DNA of 64,000 nucleotides from Ferrimonas sp048263965. GTDB lineage: Bacteria > Pseudomonadota > Gammaproteobacteria > Enterobacterales > Shewanellaceae. The notes beneath the pieces were generated by a model. The model was not told the DNA's origin. It did not search any database and saw only the letters and a list, made by a program, of their open reading frames with translations. The position numbers and the translations under genes were made by a program. The stretch covers positions 1-64,000 of the forward strand of contig NZ_JBLXDO010000015.1 in NCBI RefSeq assembly GCF_048263965.1, written 5' to 3'. Within the stretch, counting starts at the first letter, position 1, and each line of letters opens with the position of its first letter. This document shows, one piece after another, positions 51,659 through 60,343 of the stretch.

Positions 51659-54391
51659 GTGAACATGTTTATTGAGCAAAGGGAGAGGGAAGGGAACCGA
51701 GGTGCCGCCAACGCCTGCCCCTGGGCGGAAGAGACCCAGGCCCTGTTTGTTCGCCTGGAAACCTCCACCACCGGACTGGAGTCTGATGAGGCGACGCTGA
51801 GATTGCGCCGCTATGGCCCCAATCGTTTGCCGAAACCCCCATCACCTGGGGTGCTGGAGATCATCCTTCGCCAGTTCAAGAGCCCTCTTATCTACATTCT
51901 GATGCTGGCGGCTCTGCTGTCTTTGCTGACAGGGGAGTTGACCGATGCCCTATTCATCACCGCCATCCTGATGATCAACGCTGCCATTGGCACGGTTCAG
52001 GAATTTTCCGCCCAGCGGGCCACCGAGGCGCTGCAGCGGGTCGTCGCAACCCGGACCCGGGTACTCAGAAGTGGCGAACCCTACGATTTGCTGGCCGAGG
52101 AATTGGTACCCGGGGACGTTGTGCTGCTGGAATCGGGAGACCGGGTTCCCGCGGATCTGAGGCTGTTGAGCTGCCATGACACCGCCATCGACGAGTCTTT
52201 GCTGACAGGAGAATCTCTGCCTGTGACCAAGCGGCATGACACCACCCTACCGGAAGAGACAGCCCTGGGGGACCGTCGCAATATGGTGTTTGCCGGTACT
52301 CTGGTTGGAAGGGGGAGGGCGAGGGGCGTGGTAGTGGCCACCGGCCTGGACACCCAGATCGGGCGGATTGCCGCCCAGGTGATGGGGGACCCCGACGCCA
52401 AGGTGCCGCTGCTGGTGAGGATGGAAATCTTTGTCCGCCGTGTGGCGCTGATGGTGGCAGGGACGGTGTCGCTGATGGCGATGGTGGCCTTCTATCAAGG
52501 GGCTGGCCTGATGGAGATTATTCTCCTTGCTGTGGCTCTGGCTGTGTCGGTGATTCCTGAAGGTTTGCCCGTAGCCTTGACTGTGGCACTGGCCATTGGT
52601 CAGGGGCGTATGGCCAAACGGCAGGTGATCGTCCGGCGCCTGATCTCCGTGGAGGCGCTGGGTTCCTGCACCTGCATCGCTTCCGACAAGACCGGCACCC
52701 TGACCGTCAATCGCCTGACGGTCAAAAGGGTTGTGCTGCCCGGAGATAAGATCCTGACGGTCAGCGGTGAGGGTCTGGAGCCGACGGGAAGGGTCGAAGG
52801 CCAGGAACCCTTGACCGAAAACCAACAGCAGAGGCTGCAGCGACTGGCGCGGGCGGCACTCCTGTGCAACCCCGCGCATCTGCTTCATCACAACGGCAGT
52901 TGGCAGGGACAGGGCGACGCGGTCGACGTGGCACTGCTGGTGATGGGCAAAAAACTGGGGTTGGTGAAGGAAGCCCTACTTGGGCAATGCCCGGAGGTGG
53001 CCAGCCTGCCGTTCGAGTCTGAACGGATGTTCTGTGCCAGTGCCAACCGTTGCGGTGACCGGGTTCAGGTGTCGGTAAAGGGGGCGCCAGAGCGAATATT
53101 GCCCATGTGCGCCACCATGGCGACCTCGGAAGGGGATGTGCCTCTGGAAGATGAGGAGCTGCGCAGGGTGGCGGAATCGCTGGCCTCGGAGAGTTTTCGT
53201 ATGCTGGCGGTGGCGGAGGGAACCGCGCCGTCGCAGCTGCACAGTGATGGTGAACTGGAGCATGCCAGCCTGAATCGGCTGACCCTGTTGGGCCTTGTGG
53301 GGATGGTGGACCCCCTCAGGCCGGAGTCAGCCCAGGCGGTGGCCGATTGCAAGAGGGCGGGGATCCGGGTCGTGATGGTCACCGGGGATCACCCCATTAC
53401 CGCCCTGGCGGTGGCAAGAAATCTGGAGCTGGCGGAGCGGGCCGATGAGATTGTGACCGGCGAGTCACTGAGGCAAGCAGGTGGGGCGCAGGCGATGGAC
53501 GCCATCGTCGACCGGGGACGGGTGTTTGCCCGGGTGGAGCCGGTACAGAAGCTGGACATCGTTCACTCACTGCAGCGCCTGGGCCATTTTGTGGCGGTCA
53601 GCGGTGACGGTGCCAATGACTCTCCTGCTCTCAAGGCGGCGGAGGTGGGCGTGGCCATGGGCAAAAGTGGCACCGAGGTGGCGAAGGAAACCAGTGATCT
53701 CATTGTTACCGACGACAATTTCAGCTCGATACTGGCGGGCGTGGAGGAGGGCCGGGTGGCTTACGCCAACGTGCGTAAGGTGGTGTTCCTGCTGATCTCC
53801 ACTGCCGCCGCCGAGCTGGTGCTGTTTACCCTGGCTCTGCTTGCCGGGTTGCCTCTGCCCCTGACTGCGGTGCAGTTACTGTGGCTCAACCTGGTCACCA
53901 ACGGCATCCAGGATGTGGCTCTGGCGTTCGAGCCGGCGGAGGGCAACGAGTTGATACGCCCTCCCAGGGATCCCCAAGAGACCATTTTCAACCGGTTGAT
54001 GCTTGAACGGGTGATTCTGTCGGCGTTAACCATAGGGCCCATGGCCTTCCTGCTGTTCCAGTGGCAACTGGCTCTGGGTGCCAGTGTGGATGAGGCACGA
54101 AATCTCACTCTGCTGATGATGGTCCTGTTTGAGAATGTTCAGGTGTTCAACAGTCGCTCAGAGACTCTGTCGCTGTTCCGTCATCCCATCTTGGGCAATC
54201 CTCTGCTGGTGTTTGGCACCCTGGCGGCACAATTGGTCCACCTGTGGGCGATGCATACCCCTTGGCTTGCCGGAATTCTGCAGGCTGCACCGGTCACCTT
54301 GGACCAGTGGACATCTCTGCTACTGGCGGCGCTGCTGTTGCTGGTGGTGATGGAGATGCATAAGGGGTGGTTGCTCTGGCGGCAAAGGTAG
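51659..54391 (+). CDS. P2-type cation-transporting ATPase
   Basis: A 910-residue P-type ATPase of the SERCA-like group. TGES (actuator), DKTGT at 343-347, PEGLP in M4 (VSVIPEGLPVALTVALAIG) and GDGANDSPAL are present. In M6 the usual NLVTDG appears as NLVTNGIQDVALAFEP, so an acidic cation ligand is replaced by Asn, as in some bacterial relatives. Ca2+, Na+/K+ or H+ are possible ions. GTG 51659 has GGGAGGG 6 nt upstream; ATG 51665 is an alternative. It diverges from the acs-like gene. Confidence 0.88.
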   Translation: MNMFIEQREREGNRGAANACPWAEETQALFVRLETSTTGLESDEATLRLRRYGPNRLPKPPSPGVLEIILRQFKSPLIYILMLAALLSLLTGELTDALFITAILMINAAIGTVQEFSAQRATEALQRVVATRTRVLRSGEPYDLLAEELVPGDVVLLESGDRVPADLRLLSCHDTAIDESLLTGESLPVTKRHDTTLPEETALGDRRNMVFAGTLVGRGRARGVVVATGLDTQIGRIAAQVMGDPDAKVPLLVRMEIFVRRVALMVAGTVSLMAMVAFYQGAGLMEIILLAVALAVSVIPEGLPVALTVALAIGQGRMAKRQVIVRRLISVEALGSCTCIASDKTGTLTVNRLTVKRVVLPGDKILTVSGEGLEPTGRVEGQEPLTENQQQRLQRLARAALLCNPAHLLHHNGSWQGQGDAVDVALLVMGKKLGLVKEALLGQCPEVASLPFESERMFCASANRCGDRVQVSVKGAPERILPMCATMATSEGDVPLEDEELRRVAESLASESFRMLAVAEGTAPSQLHSDGELEHASLNRLTLLGLVGMVDPLRPESAQAVADCKRAGIRVVMVTGDHPITALAVARNLELAERADEIVTGESLRQAGGAQAMDAIVDRGRVFARVEPVQKLDIVHSLQRLGHFVAVSGDGANDSPALKAAEVGVAMGKSGTEVAKETSDLIVTDDNFSSILAGVEEGRVAYANVRKVVFLLISTAAAELVLFTLALLAGLPLPLTAVQLLWLNLVTNGIQDVALAFEPAEGNELIRPPRDPQETIFNRLMLERVILSALTIGPMAFLLFQWQLALGASVDEARNLTLLMMVLFENVQVFNSRSETLSLFRHPILGNPLLVFGTLAAQLVHLWAMHTPWLAGILQAAPVTLDQWTSLLLAALLLLVVMEMHKGWLLWRQR

Positions 54392-54417
54392 GACGACGCA
54401 CCATCGACCAGGCACAA

Positions 54418-54443
54418 AAAAGCCCACCTTGCGGTGGGCTTTT
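54418..54443 (+). terminator. Terminator after the P2-ATPase gene
   Basis: AAAAGCCCACC/GGTGGGCTTTT, 11-bp perfect stem with a 4-nt loop. It also faces the 3' end of tmRNA on the opposite strand, so it can serve both. Confidence 0.93.
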
Positions 54444-54452
54444 AATGATGTT

Positions 54453-54815
54453 TGGTGGAGTCGGGGGGAGTTGAACCCCCGTCCGAAAAACCTACATCCT
54501 CGGTCCTACATGCTTAGCCGGCTCTTTTAGTTAACCCATAGTGGCGCCGAGCGGCAGGCTTCACCTGGGCGATCCAGATTGAGTTTAACGCTTTGTCTAC
54601 TGGAGAAGACGCCGCGCGATCCTATATGGCTTGACTACCTTGACCCTTTCCCAATAGGCGGGGGATTGGAGGTAGGCGATCTTACCGCTTATTAGGCGGC
54701 GATTGCGTAAGTTTCGTCGTTTGCGACTATTAAAATGCGGCTTTTTTACGAGGCCAACCGCACCTCGGCATGCACCTTGGGTTTCGAGAATCCCGTCGAA
54801 TCCAAAATCGACCCC
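54453..54815 (-). ncRNA. ssrA: tmRNA (transfer-messenger RNA)
   Basis: A 363-nt tmRNA read on the minus strand. The 5' end GGGGTCG pairs with CGACTCC before the encoded CCA at 54453. The T-loop GGTTCAACTCC lies just upstream. The tag reading frame encodes ANDETYAIAA with tandem stops TAATAA (54696-54731 region). The tag ends in the hydrophobic AIAA expected for ClpXP. It releases stalled ribosomes and tags the nascent chain. smpB lies upstream on the same strand, as in E. coli. A -10 (TATAGT, 54826-54831) precedes the 5' end. Confidence 0.96.
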
Positions 54816-54881
54816 AGGTAGAACTACTATACCATTTATCCACAGAGGACGCCAAGGCCAGTGTGGATAAGCATTAGGCGA

Positions 54882-55370
54882 TCAGCGCTTGGAACCCTTC
54901 ATGACCCGGGCTTTTTCACGGTCCCAGTCACGCTGTTTGGCATCATCGCGCTTGTCGTGTTGTTTCTTACCCTTACCCAGACCGAACTCCAGCTTCACCC
55001 AGGCCTTCTTCCAATAGAGGGCGGTGGGGATCATGCTGTAGCCCTGGCGCTCCACCTGACCAATGAGGCGATCCAATTCCCGGCGCTTAAGCAACAGCTT
55101 TCGCAGACGCAGGGGATCGGCCACCACGTGGGTGGAGGCGGTGTTAAGGGGAGTAATGGTGACGCCGTGAAGGTAGGCTTCGCCATCTTTAATTTGAATA
55201 AAGCCTTCGGTGAGGTTTACCTTGCCTTCGCGAAGGGATTTCACTTCCCATCCCATCAGGGACAGACCTGCCTCAATCTTCTCCTCGATGTGATACTCGT
55301 GGCGCGCCTTCTTATTCAGGGCGATGGTCGAGGAGGTGGGCTTGGATTTTTTAGAACTTTTCTTAGCCAT
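54882..55370 (-). CDS. smpB: tmRNA-binding protein SmpB
   Basis: A 162-residue basic protein essential for trans-translation. The core fold reads RHEYHIEEKIEAGLSLMGWEVKSLREGKV and AYLHGVTITPLNTAS. The Lys-rich C-terminal tail (KGKKQHDKRDDAKQRDWDRE) inserts into the mRNA channel. It is encoded next to its RNA partner ssrA. Confidence 0.97.
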   Translation of the reverse strand: MAKKSSKKSKPTSSTIALNKKARHEYHIEEKIEAGLSLMGWEVKSLREGKVNLTEGFIQIKDGEAYLHGVTITPLNTASTHVVADPLRLRKLLLKRRELDRLIGQVERQGYSMIPTALYWKKAWVKLEFGLGKGKKQHDKRDDAKQRDWDREKARVMKGSKR

Positions 55371-55464
55371 AGCGGCGTATTATACCCGTCTGCCGTAGAT
55401 TTGGTATGACCTTGGGCAAGGGATTGTTACAATGCCCGGGAATTGTAGTTGGGAGAGTGAATCG

Positions 55465-55899
55465 ATGCCGCAGATAAACCGCAGCGCGCTGGTCCGCTTC
55501 AGTGCGCAGCAGATGTATGACCTGGTCAATGACGTGGCGTCATATCCGCAGTTTCTGCCTGGTTGCATTGGCGGAGAGGTCCATAGCCATACTGAAGAGG
55601 AGATGGTAGCAACCGTCTCGGTCAAGAAGGCTGGCATTGCCCAGAGTTTTACCACGGTAAACAGTTTGCAGGCACCGGATGCGATCACCATGAGCCTGAA
55701 AGAGGGTCCCTTCCAGGCCCTGAAAGGGACCTGGAGCTTCAAGGCGCTTACTGAAGCGGCCTGTAAGGTGGAGCTCTGCCTGGATTTTGAATTCAATAAT
55801 CCGGTCACCCAGAAGGCTTTTGGCAAGGTTTTCAATGACCTGGCTCAAAATATGGTGATGGCGTTCTCCGAGCGTGCCAAGGAGGTATACCGTGGATAA
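55465..55899 (+). CDS. ratA: RatA-family START-domain protein (ribosome association toxin family)
   Basis: A 144-residue START/Coq10-type protein (MPQINRSALVRFSAQQMYDL, VNDVASYPQFLPGC). In E. coli RatA was reported to bind 50S subunits and block 70S formation, while the family also includes ubiquinone-binding Coq10. ATG 55465 is chosen; the extension upstream overlaps the promoter region. It overlaps ratB by 8 bp. Confidence 0.92.
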   Translation: MPQINRSALVRFSAQQMYDLVNDVASYPQFLPGCIGGEVHSHTEEEMVATVSVKKAGIAQSFTTVNSLQAPDAITMSLKEGPFQALKGTWSFKALTEAACKVELCLDFEFNNPVTQKAFGKVFNDLAQNMVMAFSERAKEVYRG

Positions 55900-56188
55900 G
55901 AGTTTTCAGGTTGAGGTGGTGTATGCCTTGCCGCAAGGGGCGACCGTGGTCAAGGCCATGGCTGAACCGGGCAACAGTGCCCAGGCGCTGATTCAGGCCT
56001 GCGGCATACTGTCCAGGCATCCGGACATCGATCTTGCCAAGAATAAGATTGGGGTATTCAGCCGCCAGGTGAAGCTGGACTATGAGGTGAAGCCCGGTGA
56101 GCGAATCGAGATCTACCGGCCGCTGATTGCAGACCCCAAAGAGGTGCGTAAGCGCCGGGCCGAACAGGCCAAAGCCAAGGCCGAATAA
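55892..56188 (+). CDS. ratB: RnfH-family protein (RatB)
   Basis: A 98-residue ubiquitin-like beta-grasp protein (VDKSFQVEVVYALPQGATVV, YRPLIADPKEVRKRRAEQ). The function is not established; it is encoded with ratA across gammaproteobacteria. GTG 55892 is preferred since AGGAGG precedes it by 6 nt and the family starts there. Confidence 0.92.
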   Translation: MDKSFQVEVVYALPQGATVVKAMAEPGNSAQALIQACGILSRHPDIDLAKNKIGVFSRQVKLDYEVKPGERIEIYRPLIADPKEVRKRRAEQAKAKAE

Positions 56189-56203
56189 GCCATCTGACAG
56201 AGA

Positions 56204-56231
56204 AAAACGGGCTCCCATTGGAGCCCGTTTT
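56204..56231. terminator. Terminator after ratB
   Basis: AAAACGGGCTCC/GGAGCCCGTTTT, 12-bp stem with a 4-nt loop; works in both directions. It abuts the stop codon of the 65-residue relic on the other strand. Confidence 0.92.
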
Positions 56232-56429
56232 CTATTCTGCTTCCAGTGCCAGCAGGGGAGCCGGGGTGAGTGTCAGTAGGTGAGGGTCGATCTCCGCCTG
56301 ACGAAGCTGCGACAATTTTGTTTCGGTGGTGGTGCTTCCCCTGACGCCGTACCCGGCCTCGGCCAGGCGTTTTCCCAGGGGGAGCTCCAGCCAGCCACAT
56401 CCAAACAGACTGATGCGGGTCAAAGTCAT
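56232..56429 (-). pseudogene. N-terminal remnant of a YeeZ-like Rossmann oxidoreductase
   Basis: A 65-codon ORF with an NAD(P)-binding start: RISLFGCGWLELPLGKRLAE, then AGYGVRGSTTTETKLSQLRQ. This resembles the first ~60 residues of NAD-dependent epimerase/YeeZ-like proteins (FGCGWLGLPL). A Rossmann protein of that family is about 270-300 residues, so the rest is missing; translation ends (TAG) immediately before the ratB terminator. The Gly in the GxGWxGxPL motif is replaced by Glu. It is most likely a decayed gene fragment, but expression as a short protein cannot be excluded. Confidence 0.65.
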
Positions 56430-56495
56430 CTCCTTGAACCGGTGATAGCGAGAACTATTCTCAATGACTCCGGGTCGGATGCCAGGGGAGAGATC

Positions 56496-56522
56496 AAAAA
56501 AGCCGGCGATGCCGGCTTTTTT
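56496..56522. terminator. Terminator of bamE
   Basis: AAAAAAGCCGGC/GCCGGCTTTTTT, 12-bp perfect stem with loop GAT, directly after the bamE stop on the minus strand; symmetrical A/T tails. Confidence 0.94.
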
Positions 56523-56523
56523 C

Positions 56524-56898
56524 TTACTGAGGACCAGAGATGCTCAAGGGCGTATCAAACTGTTCAGACAGTGTGTAGTCACCGCTCACTGAGGCGACCT
56601 TGTCCTGTTCAAATTTGATGATCAGCTCCTTGCGAGTGATCTCATTGGTGCGACCGCTCTTGAACTGATAAACGTAGTACCAGGTGTTGTCGGCGAAGGA
56701 GTCCCGCAATACTGGGCGGCCCAGAATAAACTCCACCTGCTCACGAGTCATGGCAACTCTCAGTTTTTCTACCTGAGACTGCTCGATGAAGTTGCCCTGA
56801 GGAATGTCGATCTTGTACACCAGGCTGTCAAACGCCGAACACCCGCTGAGGGTTGCTGCGGTCAGAGCCGCGGCCAACCAAATCTTACACTGCTTCAT
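56524..56898 (-). CDS. bamE: Outer-membrane assembly lipoprotein BamE
   Basis: A 124-residue SmpA/OmlA lipoprotein of the BAM complex, which inserts beta-barrels in the outer membrane. The lipobox LSGC ends the signal peptide (MKQCKIWLAAALTAATLSGC, Cys20). The conserved core is IPQGNFIEQSQVEKLRVAMT followed by VEFILGRPVLRDSF. It sits between ratAB and recN as in E. coli. Confidence 0.95.
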   Translation of the reverse strand: MKQCKIWLAAALTAATLSGCSAFDSLVYKIDIPQGNFIEQSQVEKLRVAMTREQVEFILGRPVLRDSFADNTWYYVYQFKSGRTNEITRKELIIKFEQDKVASVSGDYTLSEQFDTPLSISGPQ

Positions 56899-57031
56899 GC
56901 TGTTAATCGTTATCCCCTGTAAGTGAAACGCGATAATACCCCAGCCCGGGGGAGAAAGGGAAATTCAATACCACTAGGACTGCCCGCCTCTCAGGAGGTT
57001 CCCGTAACCAGGGGCAACATAGGGATAAAAA

Positions 57032-57052
57032 AAGGCCGGCTAGGCCGGCCTT
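57032..57052 (-). terminator. Terminator of the Fe-alcohol dehydrogenase gene
   Basis: AAGGCCGGC/GCCGGCCTT, 9-bp stem with a 3-nt loop; T7 follows on the minus strand. Confidence 0.92.
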
Positions 57053-57079
57053 GGTTTGCACACTACACGGATAACCTTA

Positions 57080-58231
57080 TTACAGGGCACCACGGAAGAT
57101 GGCGCTGATCTCCTCGTGAGTGGCCTGCTTGGGGTTGGTCAGGCCACAGGCATCGTTCAATGCGTTGGTGGCCAGAGTAGGAATGTCTTCCTCTTTAACA
57201 CCCAGTTCAGTCAGGTTGGCTGGGATGCCAATGTCCTCGGACAGCTCGCGGATGGCGTTCAGAGCCGCTTCGGCACCGTCAGCAGCAGTCATACCGGTGG
57301 TGTCGATACCCATGCAACGGGCTACGTCGGCCAGGCGCTCGGGAACCACCTGGGCGTTGTAAGCCTGGACGTGCGGTAGCAGGATGGCGTTACATACACC
57401 GTGTGGCAGGTCGTAGAAACCGCCCAGCTGGTGAGCCATGGCGTGTACGTAACCCAGGCTGGCGTTGTTGAAGGCCATGCCTGCCAGGAACTGCGCGTAG
57501 GCCATCTGGTCACGGGCTTCGATGTCAGAACCGTCAGCAACCGCATTGCGCAGGTTGTTGGCGATCAGGGTGATCGCTTTCTCTGCACAGGCGTCGGTGA
57601 TGGGGTTGGCAGCGATAGACACATAGGCTTCAACGGCGTGGGTCAGTGCGTCCATACCGGTGGCAGCAGTCAGAGACTTGGGTTTGCCAACCATCAGCTG
57701 AGGATCGTTAACAGACAGGATGGGAGTGGTGTTTTTGTCCACAATGGCCATCTTGATGTGACGATCTTCGTCGGTGATGATGCAGAAGCGAGTCATCTCG
57801 GACGCGGTGCCAGCGGTGGTGTTGATGGCAACCAGAGGCAGTTGAGGCTTGGCGGACTTGTCCACGCCCTCGTAGTCACGGATGTCGCCACCGTTGGCGG
57901 CTACCAGAGCGATACCCTTGGCACAGTCGTGTGGTGAACCACCGCCCAGGGAGATAACGAAGTCACAGTCGTTCTCCTTCAGCAGAGCCAGACCGTCGTT
58001 TACGTTACCAACGGTTGGGTTGGGCTGGGTACCGTCGAATACAACGGTCTCCAGGCCACGGGTGGCCAGTTTGTCTACCACCTGAGCAACCAGGCCTACC
58101 TCAACCAGCACCTTATCGGTGACGATCAGGGCACGCTTGAAGCCCAACTGGAGAATATCGTCTGCGGCTGCATCCACGGCGCCGGTGCCCAGAGTGTTCA
58201 CGGAAGGAATAAAAAACTTCGCTACGGACAT
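57080..58231 (-). CDS. Iron-containing alcohol dehydrogenase (YiaY/AdhB-like)
   Basis: A 383-residue group III (Fe-dependent) alcohol dehydrogenase. NAD-binding GGGSPHDCAKGIAL and the metal region ATGMDALTHAVEAYVS, with later His in HAMAHQLGGFYDLPHG, are conserved. It closely matches the E. coli YiaY / Zymomonas ADH2 type acting on short-chain alcohols. Codon use is strongly biased, suggesting high expression. The 303 bp upstream hold no regulatory motif I trust. It interrupts the usual bamE-recN order. Confidence 0.93.
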   Translation of the reverse strand: MSVAKFFIPSVNTLGTGAVDAAADDILQLGFKRALIVTDKVLVEVGLVAQVVDKLATRGLETVVFDGTQPNPTVGNVNDGLALLKENDCDFVISLGGGSPHDCAKGIALVAANGGDIRDYEGVDKSAKPQLPLVAINTTAGTASEMTRFCIITDEDRHIKMAIVDKNTTPILSVNDPQLMVGKPKSLTAATGMDALTHAVEAYVSIAANPITDACAEKAITLIANNLRNAVADGSDIEARDQMAYAQFLAGMAFNNASLGYVHAMAHQLGGFYDLPHGVCNAILLPHVQAYNAQVVPERLADVARCMGIDTTGMTAADGAEAALNAIRELSEDIGIPANLTELGVKEEDIPTLATNALNDACGLTNPKQATHEEISAIFRGAL

Positions 58232-58493
58232 GGGCTGTCTCCTTTAAGTTTGAAATTAAAATTCTATCTGGAATCAAAATAACCCGTCCATCACCCCTCT
58301 TTTGTGACTTTTCGCAGACTTTTTCCTGAAAGTTTGTGAGATATGACAGAAACATTACCTCTGTTGGAAAAGCCGCAGTTTCGTCGGCTGGATCCGCAAA
58401 ACTCAGATTTTTAGATGAAGATCTTGCGAACCTGACTAAAAAACTCGCAAGTGGATTTGCTGGGGATCACATGAGGGGAGAAAGTGGGATCGG

Positions 58494-58514
58494 GGTGCCG
58501 GATGGGCCGGCACC
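58494..58514 (-). terminator. Hairpin after recN, possible weak terminator
   Basis: GGTGCCGG/CCGGCACC, 8-bp stem with a 5-nt loop, 20 nt past the recN stop. No U tract follows, so an intrinsic terminator is doubtful. Confidence 0.4.
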
Positions 58515-58534
58515 GGTCGATTTTCAGAGGGTGA

Positions 58535-60199
58535 TTACTCTTTGACCAGGAGTTCTCTGGCATTGGCCAGGGTGGCGTCAGTGATGCTGTCTCCACCCAG
58601 CAGTCTGGCCAGTTCATCCAAACGCTGAGTCTGGGCCAGAGTAACCATCAGAGTCTCGGTGGCTTTTCCTTTGGTGGATTTACTGACGAACATATGGTTG
58701 TGGCCATTGCCGGCCACCTGAGGCAGGTGGGTAACACAGAAGACCTGGGTGGATTCTCCCAGGGTACGGAGCATCCGTCCCACCACGGCAGCGGTAGGCC
58801 CGGAGATCCCCACATCCACTTCGTCGAAGATAAGGGTGGGGGTGGCCACTTTGCGGGCGGTGATAACCTGGATCGCCAGGCTGATTCGGGACAGCTCGCC
58901 CCCTGAGGCCACTTTGCCCAGGGGTTGCAGAGGCTGACCCGGGTTGGTGGAGACCAAAAACTGCAACCGGTCGCTGCCGCTGGGGGAGAGCGACTCGGGC
59001 TCAAAATTCACCTCTATCTGGAATTTGGCGTGAGGCAGGGCCAACTCCCTGAGGTTGGCGGTGATCTGTTTATTCAGCTCTTTGGCATATCGCTGGCGAC
59101 TCTTGCTGAGTCTCTGAGCGGATTGACCACAGGCCTCTCTTGCCTGGTCACGCTCCAGCTCCAACTGCTCAAGGCGTTCTTCACCTGCACCGATGGCAGA
59201 GAGCTCGTCGGCCAACTGGGTGTGGAACTCGGCCAGCTCGGCGGCCTTAACCTGATGTTTGCGCGCCAGGGTCATGGCTTTGGAGAGTCGATCCTCCAGT
59301 TCGTGGAACCGCTCTGGGTCCATCTCCAGGCTCTGATGGTAGCGATCCAGCTCGGCGGCTCCCTCCTGCAGCTGAATCAGCCCCTCATGCAGAAGCTCCA
59401 CCGTCGGCGCCAGGGCGGCATCTTCCTCGGCCAGTGCCTCAACCTCACCTATGGCTTGTTGCAGCAGGGAAAGGGCGCTCACCTCCTCCCCTTCACTGAG
59501 AAAGTAGCAGGCACGCTGGCTCTGCTCCATCAGAGTGGTGCAGTTGGCCAGTCGTTTGTGTTCAGCTTCAATAGCCTGAAATTCTCCGGGTTCCAGGCCA
59601 AATTCATTCAGCTCCTGAACCTGGTACTCCAGCAACTGGCGCCGGGCCTGGCGCTGCTCCTGCTCGTCGCGCAGCCGCACCAGTTCATTATCCAGGTGTT
59701 TCCAACGTCGGTAGGAGCTGGTGCAAGCCTCAAGCAGGCCATGATGGGCGGCGTAGTTGTCCAGCAGGTTTTGCTGAGTCTGGCTTTGCAGCAGCCCCTG
59801 GTGGGCATGCTGACCGTGGATGGTCAGCAGCATCTGGCCCAGAGCCTTAAGCTGCGCCAGAGGCACCGGTTGACCGTTGATCCAGGCTTTGGAGCGGCCT
59901 TCACTGCTGATACTGCGCCTTAGGATGCACTGGTCCTCGTCGTCCAGCTCATTCTCCTTTAACCAGTGTATGGCGTCGGGAATGGCGCTGATGTCAAAGC
60001 AGGCCGACAGTTCAGCCCGGGGCGCGCCCGGACGCACCATGGCAGCCTCCCCCCGGCCTCCGAGGCAGAGCCCCAGGGCATCGATGGCGATGGACTTACC
60101 GGCACCGGTTTCCCCGGTGATGGTGGTCATTCCGGAGCAAAACTCCAGCTCAAGGAACTTTACAATGGCGAAATTGGAGACCGTCAGTTGGCTCAGCAT
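58535..60199 (-). CDS. recN: DNA repair ATPase RecN
   Basis: A 554-residue SMC-like protein for double-strand break repair. Walker A GETGAGKS lies at 29-36, long coiled coils span ~150-370, and the C-terminal half carries the ABC signature LGKVASGGELSRISLA and Walker B TLIFDEVDVGISG. Length matches E. coli RecN (553). Two LexA boxes precede it, as in E. coli, so it should be SOS-induced. Confidence 0.97.
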   Translation of the reverse strand: MLSQLTVSNFAIVKFLELEFCSGMTTITGETGAGKSIAIDALGLCLGGRGEAAMVRPGAPRAELSACFDISAIPDAIHWLKENELDDEDQCILRRSISSEGRSKAWINGQPVPLAQLKALGQMLLTIHGQHAHQGLLQSQTQQNLLDNYAAHHGLLEACTSSYRRWKHLDNELVRLRDEQEQRQARRQLLEYQVQELNEFGLEPGEFQAIEAEHKRLANCTTLMEQSQRACYFLSEGEEVSALSLLQQAIGEVEALAEEDAALAPTVELLHEGLIQLQEGAAELDRYHQSLEMDPERFHELEDRLSKAMTLARKHQVKAAELAEFHTQLADELSAIGAGEERLEQLELERDQAREACGQSAQRLSKSRQRYAKELNKQITANLRELALPHAKFQIEVNFEPESLSPSGSDRLQFLVSTNPGQPLQPLGKVASGGELSRISLAIQVITARKVATPTLIFDEVDVGISGPTAAVVGRMLRTLGESTQVFCVTHLPQVAGNGHNHMFVSKSTKGKATETLMVTLAQTQRLDELARLLGGDSITDATLANARELLVKE

Positions 60200-60208
60200 C
60201 TCAGTTTC

Positions 60209-60241
60209 CTGTATGAATAGACATACTGTATGGAAAGACAG
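60209..60241 (-). promoter_or_regulatory. Two tandem LexA (SOS) boxes upstream of recN
   Basis: CTGTATGGAAAGACAG (60226-60241) is a perfect CTGT-N8-ACAG. CTGTATGAATAGACAT (60209-60224) matches at 7 of 8 fixed positions. They lie 10-42 bp upstream of the recN start. Confidence 0.93.
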
Positions 60242-60343
60242 TATAGAGTTTTTTTTTGCTCAGTAAAGCAACAGAGACAAAAAGTTGTACAGCGGGTAAC
60301 CGCCTTCTATGTTTCATGGAGGACGATTTTTGGAGGTGTCAGC

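Noticed and set aside
58232..58534. Rex- or CRP-like site upstream of the Fe-alcohol dehydrogenase
   Set aside because: TTGTGAGATATGACAG matches only one half-site of either motif.
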